From JBGOUJ01 sp041477005 (GTDB taxonomy: Bacteria; Acidobacteriota; Terriglobia; Bryobacterales; JACQDG01): a stretch of 20,663 bases of DNA. Below are positions 16,473-20,663 of this stretch, in pieces. The stretch spans positions 1 to 20,663 of the forward strand of contig JBGOUJ010000058.1 in NCBI GenBank assembly GCA_041477005.1, in the 5' to 3' direction. The notes under the pieces are model-generated. The model had not been told where the DNA came from, ran no database searches, and saw only the letters and a list, made by a program, of their open reading frames with translations. How positions within the stretch are numbered: position 1 is the first letter of the stretch; every line of letters begins with the position of its first letter. The position numbers and the translations under genes were made by a program.

Positions 16473-17737
16473 TGAATCTACTCGTTGTCGGCCTGAGCCA
16501 CAAGACGGCGCCCATCGAAGTGCGCGAGCAGATCGCTCTGTCCGAGGCGGAGATGGCCGGGGCTCTGGCCGCGCTGGCGGCTCGCCCCGGCATTGCCGAG
16601 GCCCTGATTTTCTCCACCTGCAACCGCGTCGAGCTCACCGTCCGGGCCGAGCCGGGCGCCGACGGCGTGGCCGAGGTTTACTCGTTCCTGGCCAACCACT
16701 GCCGCCGGGCGCCCGAAAGATTCGAGCGCTACTTCTATCGCTATAGCCAGCGCGACGCCATCCGCCACCTGTTTCGCGTGGCCTCGAGCCTGGACTCCAT
16801 GGTGGTCGGCGAGCCGCAGATCCTGGGCCAGGTCAAGGACGCCTATGCCGCCGCCAAGGCCGCCGGCGCTTTGGGCGGCCCGCTCGAAGAAATCGTGAAC
16901 CGGGCTTTTCACGTGGCCAAGCGCGTGCGCAGCGAAACCGGCATCGGCCAGATGGCCGTCTCGATCAGCTACGTGGCCGTGGAGCTGGCCCGCAAGATTT
17001 TCGGCTCGCTGGCCGGCCACACCGTACTGATCATAGGCTCGGGCAAGATGGGCGAGCTGGCCGCCCGCCACCTGCGCCGCTCCGGCGCCCCGGCCGTCTT
17101 CGTCGCCAACCGCACCTACGAGAAGGCGGTGGAGATGGCGGCGCGCTTCGAGGGCCGCGCGGTCGAATTCGATCACTTGTTCGAGTTTCTGCCGCTGGTC
17201 GATATCGTCATCAGCTCGACCGGCGCCCCGGGCTTCATCATCACCCGCGAGCGCGCCCAGGCGCTCATCGCCTCCCGCAAGAACCGGCCGATGTTCCTGA
17301 TCGATATCGCCGTGCCGCGCGACATCGATCCCGAGGTCAACAGGATCGACAACATCTATCTCTACGACATCGACGACCTGCAGCAGGTCGCCGACGCCAA
17401 CAAGCGCGAGCGGGAGCGCGAGGCCGAGCGCGCCGAGGCGATCGTGGAGGCCGAGGTCGAGCGGATGATGGAGCGGCTGAAGGCCCACGACGTGGCCCCG
17501 ACCATCGTCTCGCTGCAGGCCGAGCTGGACCGCATCCGCCGCGCGGAGCTCGAGCGCCACCGGGGGAAGCTGGGCCCGCTGACGCCCGAGCAGGAGCAGG
17601 CGCTCGACGCGCTCACCCGCGGCATCATCAACAAGATCGCCCACACGCCCATCAGCCACCTGAAGACCCTGGCCAGCCACCCCGACGGCTTGCACTTCAT
17701 CGACGTGGTAAAGCGCGTGTTCAATTTGAAAGAATGA
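16472..17737 (+). CDS. hemA: Glutamyl-tRNA reductase
   Basis: HemA reduces glutamyl-tRNA(Glu) with NADPH to glutamate-1-semialdehyde, the first committed step of the C5 route to haem. The 421 residues include the catalytic cysteine C50 in STCNRVE, preceded by GLSHKTAPIEVRE (7-19). The NADPH-binding loop is IGSGKMGE (188-195), followed by FLIDIAVPRDIDPEV, and the C-terminal dimerisation helices are rich in arginine and glutamate. The ATG overlaps the upstream stop (TGATG). The stop codon at 17735-17737 runs into an inverted repeat that separates hemA from hemC. The presence of hemA shows the C5 pathway; hemL is not in the window. Confidence 0.96.
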   Translation: MNLLVVGLSHKTAPIEVREQIALSEAEMAGALAALAARPGIAEALIFSTCNRVELTVRAEPGADGVAEVYSFLANHCRRAPERFERYFYRYSQRDAIRHLFRVASSLDSMVVGEPQILGQVKDAYAAAKAAGALGGPLEEIVNRAFHVAKRVRSETGIGQMAVSISYVAVELARKIFGSLAGHTVLIIGSGKMGELAARHLRRSGAPAVFVANRTYEKAVEMAARFEGRAVEFDHLFEFLPLVDIVISSTGAPGFIITRERAQALIASRKNRPMFLIDIAVPRDIDPEVNRIDNIYLYDIDDLQQVADANKREREREAERAEAIVEAEVERMMERLKAHDVAPTIVSLQAELDRIRRAELERHRGKLGPLTPEQEQALDALTRGIINKIAHTPISHLKTLASHPDGLHFIDVVKRVFNLKE

Positions 17738-17815
17738 AACCGCAGATGAACACAGATGAACACAGATAAAACAACGCCTTTAGATCTGTGTTTATCTGCG
17801 TTCATCTGTGGTTTC
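17736..17815. repeat. Decamer-based inverted repeat, copy 2 (hemA-hemC)
   Basis: The left arm, 17736-17767, consists of three 10-nt units (GAACACAGAT type), and the right arm, 17784-17815, is its reverse complement with three mismatches in 32, around a 16-nt loop. The left arm begins within the hemA stop codon and the right arm ends 12 nt before the hemC ATG. The RNA would form a long stable hairpin inside the operon, so it may modulate hemC relative to hemA. It shares design with the repeat at 3419-3486. Confidence 0.85.
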
Positions 17816-17827
17816 TAAAGTGGTGAC

Positions 17828-18760
17828 ATGACCATCGGCTCGCGGGGTTCGCAATTGGCGCTGTGGCAGGCGCGCTGGGTGGCGGCGCAGTTGCCGGGCG
17901 CCGAGATCGTGGTCATCAAGACCACCGGCGACAGGATCATCGACGCGCCGCTGGCCAGCGTGGGCACGAAGGCTCTGTTCGTCAAGGAAATAGAAGAGGC
18001 GCTCCTCGATGGCCGCATCGACCTGGCCGTGCACAGCTTGAAGGACATGCCGGTCGAGACCGATCCTCGCCTGGCGATCGCCGCCATCCCCGCCCGCGAG
18101 GACGTGCGTGACGCCATGGTCGGCGGCAGGCTCTCGGAGCTGCCGCCAGGGGCGGTGGTGGGAACCGGCTCCATCCGCCGCGCCGCCCAACTCCGCCATG
18201 TGCGCCCCGATCTTCGAGTGGAAGCCCTGCGCGGCAACGTCGACACTCGATTGCGCAAGCTGGACGAGGGCCGCTACCACGCCATTGTCCTCGCAGCGGC
18301 GGGCCTGCGCCGCCTTTCGCTCGACGGCCGCATCGCCGAGCTGCTCGACCCCGAAATTATGTGTCCCGCGATCGGCCAGGGAGCACTCGCCATCCAAGCC
18401 CGCGCCGGCGACGAAGCGACGATGCGGCTTCTGAGCGCACTCGACAACTCCACCGCCCGAGCGGAGACCACCGCCGAGCGAGCGATGCTCGCCGAGCTGG
18501 GCGGAGGCTGCCAGGTACCCGTCGGCGGCTCGGCCCGCGTCATTCTTGGCCCGCTTCAGCTTGGCCCGCTGCAGCTCGACCCGCTTCCGGGAGACCGGCT
18601 CCGGCTCACGGCCGTCGTGGCCTCTCCCGACGGCGCCCAATTGATCCGAGTGTCGCTCGAGGGTCCGGCCTCGGATCCAGCCGAGCTGGGCCGCCGCGCG
18701 GCGCAGGACCTGCTGGCCCGCGGGGCCGACCGCATTCTCGAGCAGGTATACGCCCCGTGA
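17828..18760 (+). CDS. hemC: Porphobilinogen deaminase (hydroxymethylbilane synthase)
   Basis: HemC joins four porphobilinogens into hydroxymethylbilane, using a dipyrromethane cofactor attached to a cysteine, here C228 in LGGGCQVPVG. Other hallmarks are IGSRGSQLALWQA at the N-terminus, HSLKDMP (69-75) with the catalytic aspartate D73, GTGSIRR (112-118) and LRGNVDTRL. The 310 residues match the family length. The N-terminus is a few residues shorter than usual and the ribosome binding site is weak. Residues 240-254 (LGPLQ LGPLQ LDPLP) are an expansion from a 15-nt tandem repeat in the C-terminal domain. Its TGA overlaps the GTG of the cobA/hemD gene. Confidence 0.95.
   Translation: MTIGSRGSQLALWQARWVAAQLPGAEIVVIKTTGDRIIDAPLASVGTKALFVKEIEEALLDGRIDLAVHSLKDMPVETDPRLAIAAIPAREDVRDAMVGGRLSELPPGAVVGTGSIRRAAQLRHVRPDLRVEALRGNVDTRLRKLDEGRYHAIVLAAAGLRRLSLDGRIAELLDPEIMCPAIGQGALAIQARAGDEATMRLLSALDNSTARAETTAERAMLAELGGGCQVPVGGSARVILGPLQLGPLQLDPLPGDRLRLTAVVASPDGAQLIRVSLEGPASDPAELGRRAAQDLLARGADRILEQVYAP
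18545..18589 (+). repeat. In-frame 15-nt tandem repeat within hemC
   Basis: Three 15-nt units (CTTGGCCCGCTTCAG, CTTGGCCCGCTGCAG, CTCGACCCGCTTCCG) encode LGPLQ, LGPLQ and LDPLP. Units 1 and 2 differ at one base, while unit 3 is more diverged. The repeat keeps the frame and falls between GGSARVI and GDRLRLTAVV, where most HemC proteins have a short loop. Confidence 0.85.
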
Positions 18761-20229
18761 AGCACGGCGGGATCCTTCCGGTAGTGCTGATCGGCGCGGG
18801 GCCGGGCGACCCCGGGCTGGTCACTGTACGCGGGCTGGAGTGCCTCCGCCGCGCCGACGTGATCCTCTATGACAACCTGGCCGCTCCGGCGCTGCTCGCG
18901 CAGGCCCGTCCGGACGCCGAAACCACCTACGTCGGCAAGAAGCGCACCGAGCACGCCCTCACCCAGGACCAAATCAACGCTCTTCTGATCGAGCACGCCC
19001 GCGCCGGCCGCCGCGTGGTGCGGCTCAAGGGCGGCGATCCGTTCCTGTTTGGCCGGGGCGGCGAAGAGGCCGAAGCCCTGGCGGCCGCCGGCATTCCCTT
19101 CGAGGTCGTTCCCGGCGTCAGCTCGGCTATGGGCGCGGCCGCCTATGCGGGCATTCCTCTCACCCATCGCGAGCATACGTCCGCGGTCACCTTCGTCACC
19201 GGCCACGAGGTCGATAAGATCGACTGGACCCACGCCGGGGCCGCGGAAACCATCGTGGTGTTTATGGGGCTGGTGAGCTTCGGCGAGATCGCCCGCCGGT
19301 TGATCGCCGCCGGCCGCGCGCCGGCCACGCCCGCCGCGGCCATCCGCTGGGCCACGCGACCCGATCAGCGCGTGCTGACCGGAACGCTCGCCGACCTGGC
19401 CGAAAAGATCGCCCAGACCGGCCTCAAGCCCCCGACGCTGATCCTGGTCGGGGAGGTCGTTCGCCTGCGCGAAAAGCTGAACTGGTTCGAGCGGCTGCCG
19501 CTGTTCGGCAAGACGGTGGTGGTGACCCGCGCCCCGGACCAGGCCGGAGCGCTGGCGGCCCGGCTGGCGGAGTCAGGCGCGAACGTCGTACGAATACCGA
19601 CCATCGAGATCGAGCCGCCCGCGGACTGGAAGCCTCTGGACACGGCCGTGATGCGCCTGGAAAGCTTCGACTGGGTGATCTTCACCAGCGCCAACGGGGT
19701 CCGCTTCTTCACTCAGCGCCTGGACGCTTCGCCGCGCGACCTGCGCGCGCTCCGCGGCCGCATCTGCGCCATCGGACCCGCGACGGCCGCCGCCCTGGCC
19801 GCCCTGCACCTGAAGGTGGACCTGATGCCGGAGGAATACGTTGCCGAAAGCTTGGTCACCGCGTTCGAGAAGATCCCGCTCGAAGGCGCCCGCATCCTGC
19901 TGCCCCGCGCCGCCGTCGCCCGCGACCTGATCCCGAAAGAACTCGAGAAGCGCGGCGCCCGGGTGACGGTGGTGGAAGCCTACCGAACCGTCCGGCCGCA
20001 GAACGTGCACTGGAACCAGGATTTTCACCCCGACTGGATTGCCTTCACTAGCTCCTCCACGGTCGAAAACTTCCACTCCCTGTTCGGCGCCGGAGTCTTG
20101 CAGGGCGTCCGTGTCGCCTCGATCGGTCCCGTCACATCCGCCACCGCGCGCCGTTTGGGTATCGAAGTGAGCGTCGAGCCCGCCGAGCATACAACCGAGG
20201 GATTAGTGGAGGCGATCGTACAGGCCTAA
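18757..20229 (+). CDS. cobA-hemD: Uroporphyrinogen-III C-methyltransferase / uroporphyrinogen-III synthase fusion
   Basis: This is a two-domain protein of 490 residues starting at GTG 18757 in a GTGA overlap with hemC. Residues 8-245 are a SUMT/CobA methyltransferase that makes precorrin-2 from uroporphyrinogen III: GAGPGDPGL (13-21), RLKGGDPFLFGRGGEE (89-104), PGVSSAMGAAAYAGIPLTHR (119-138). Residues 250-490 are a HemD uroporphyrinogen-III synthase that closes hydroxymethylbilane: VTRAPDQAG (256-264), FTSANGVRFF (309-318), FTSSSTVENF (430-439), IGPVTSATAR (456-465). The fusion occurs in many bacteria and passes the HemC product to both haem and sirohaem/corrin branches. The downstream 107 bases hold no gene. 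Confidence 0.95.
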   Translation: MKHGGILPVVLIGAGPGDPGLVTVRGLECLRRADVILYDNLAAPALLAQARPDAETTYVGKKRTEHALTQDQINALLIEHARAGRRVVRLKGGDPFLFGRGGEEAEALAAAGIPFEVVPGVSSAMGAAAYAGIPLTHREHTSAVTFVTGHEVDKIDWTHAGAAETIVVFMGLVSFGEIARRLIAAGRAPATPAAAIRWATRPDQRVLTGTLADLAEKIAQTGLKPPTLILVGEVVRLREKLNWFERLPLFGKTVVVTRAPDQAGALAARLAESGANVVRIPTIEIEPPADWKPLDTAVMRLESFDWVIFTSANGVRFFTQRLDASPRDLRALRGRICAIGPATAAALAALHLKVDLMPEEYVAESLVTAFEKIPLEGARILLPRAAVARDLIPKELEKRGARVTVVEAYRTVRPQNVHWNQDFHPDWIAFTSSSTVENFHSLFGAGVLQGVRVASIGPVTSATARRLGIEVSVEPAEHTTEGLVEAIVQA

Positions 20230-20336
20230 GTATTAGATAATCGAGGATTTGGGAACCTCTCTGCGTCTCTTGTTCTTGTTCATGTTCTTACAGTGAGGTC
20301 GCCCGCAGCGGAAGTCAGGTCGTCGCTCGCGAGGCC
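20230..20336. other. Convergent intergenic region
   Basis: This gap lies between the ends of cobA-hemD and the minus-strand dehydratase. It is AT-richer on the left and carries a short TTGTTC/TTGTTCATGTTC repeat at about 20270-20289. I see no convincing terminator hairpin, gene or promoter. Confidence 0.4.
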
Positions 20337-20663
20337 TTACCGGCCCAGGGCGCGGCGGCCCGCATCCAGCGTCTCGACGATCGCCTCCACGTCGAAGACA
20401 CAGCCGCCCCAGGTGCCGCCGCTCGCTTGTTGCAGTGCAGCCCAGAGGCGCGTGTCCAGCGGCAGGTCGGGATCGGGCGCCAGGTCGGGACGCGGCGGGC
20501 GCCCGGCCAGCACGAGCGCGCCCTCTTCCGGTCCGAACTCGCGGCCGCCGGCGCCGACCAGATCGACGCTGCCTTCGAGCTGGTTGCGGTCGATCACGAT
20601 GCGGATCCGATCGCCCCCGCGCACCTTCCCGATCGGGCCGCCGGCCAGGGCCTCCGGACCCAC
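20337..20663 (-). CDS. IlvD/Edd-family dehydratase, YjhG/YagF-like (C-terminal part, cut by window end)
   Basis: Only the last 108 codons are in the window; the frame is open to the right edge, so the GTG at 20661-20663 is probably an internal valine. PEALAGGPIGKVRGGDRIRI and the IDRNQLEGSVDL segment belong to the C-terminal swivel domain of Fe-S sugar-acid and dihydroxy-acid dehydratases. The later RLWAALQQASGGTWGGCVFD and DVEAIVETL are, from memory, characteristic of the YjhG/YagF (D-xylonate dehydratase-type) branch rather than IlvD. The iron-sulfur ligands lie outside the window. It is convergent with the tetrapyrrole operon and unrelated to it. Confidence 0.85.
   Translation of the reverse strand: MGPEALAGGPIGKVRGGDRIRIVIDRNQLEGSVDLVGAGGREFGPEEGALVLAGRPPRPDLAPDPDLPLDTRLWAALQQASGGTWGGCVFDVEAIVETLDAGRRALGR

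Overview
The window looks like a chromosomal segment of a high-GC Gram-negative bacterium, most likely Acidobacteriota (Bryobacterales/Solibacter-like). The basis is the large outer-membrane receptor with an N-terminal carboxypeptidase-regulatory-like domain, a type greatly expanded in that phylum, together with acidobacterial-looking housekeeping proteins. This is a family-level impression; no database search was run.

Layout. (1) 183-3413: a TonB-dependent receptor on its own. (2) 3.5-8.4 kb: a translation and secretion block, ffh - rpsP - khpA - rimM - trmD - rplS - rnhB - small membrane protein, all on + and mostly tightly packed. (3) 8.4-10.0 kb: two minus-strand genes, a hypothetical helical protein and an exported phosphodiesterase-like protein. 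(4) 10.0-14.1 kb: the arginine operon argF-argG-argH-argR. Its promoter carries two tandem ARG-box-like operators, one overlapping the argF start codon, so the last gene of the operon probably represses the whole unit. (5) 14.1-15.6 kb: a small accessory segment holding two overlapping minus-strand hypothetical genes, the broken end of a transposase gene and an orphan Phd/YefM-type antitoxin. It is bracketed by a 23-nt imperfect direct repeat (21/23), one copy of which contains the argR stop codon. (6) 15.65-20.2 kb: a tetrapyrrole block ccsA-like - hemA - hemC - cobA/hemD fusion, with overlapping genes. It covers glutamyl-tRNA to uroporphyrinogen III and precorrin-2, except for the hemL and hemB steps, and a cytochrome c assembly protein heads it. 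(7) 20337 to the end: the C-terminal part of an IlvD/Edd-family dehydratase on the minus strand.

How the genes work together. Ffh, S16, KhpA, RimM, TrmD and L19 form the widespread ribosome-maturation and SRP cluster. ArgF, ArgG and ArgH convert ornithine to arginine, with ArgR sensing the product. CcsA, HemA, HemC and CobA/HemD link haem/sirohaem precursor synthesis to cytochrome c assembly.

The least explained DNA is non-coding: a heptamer array in two opposed blocks that runs into the 3' end of trmD; two copies of a decamer-based inverted repeat (after the receptor and between hemA and hemC); a perfect 9-bp hairpin at the predicted 5' end of the ffh transcript; and the direct-repeat-bracketed segment. 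No rRNA, tRNA, CRISPR array or intact insertion sequence was seen, and no gene-free stretch exceeds about 300 bases. I did not find a clearly new multi-gene system; the best candidates for follow-up are the accessory segment, the ARG operator and the repeat families.
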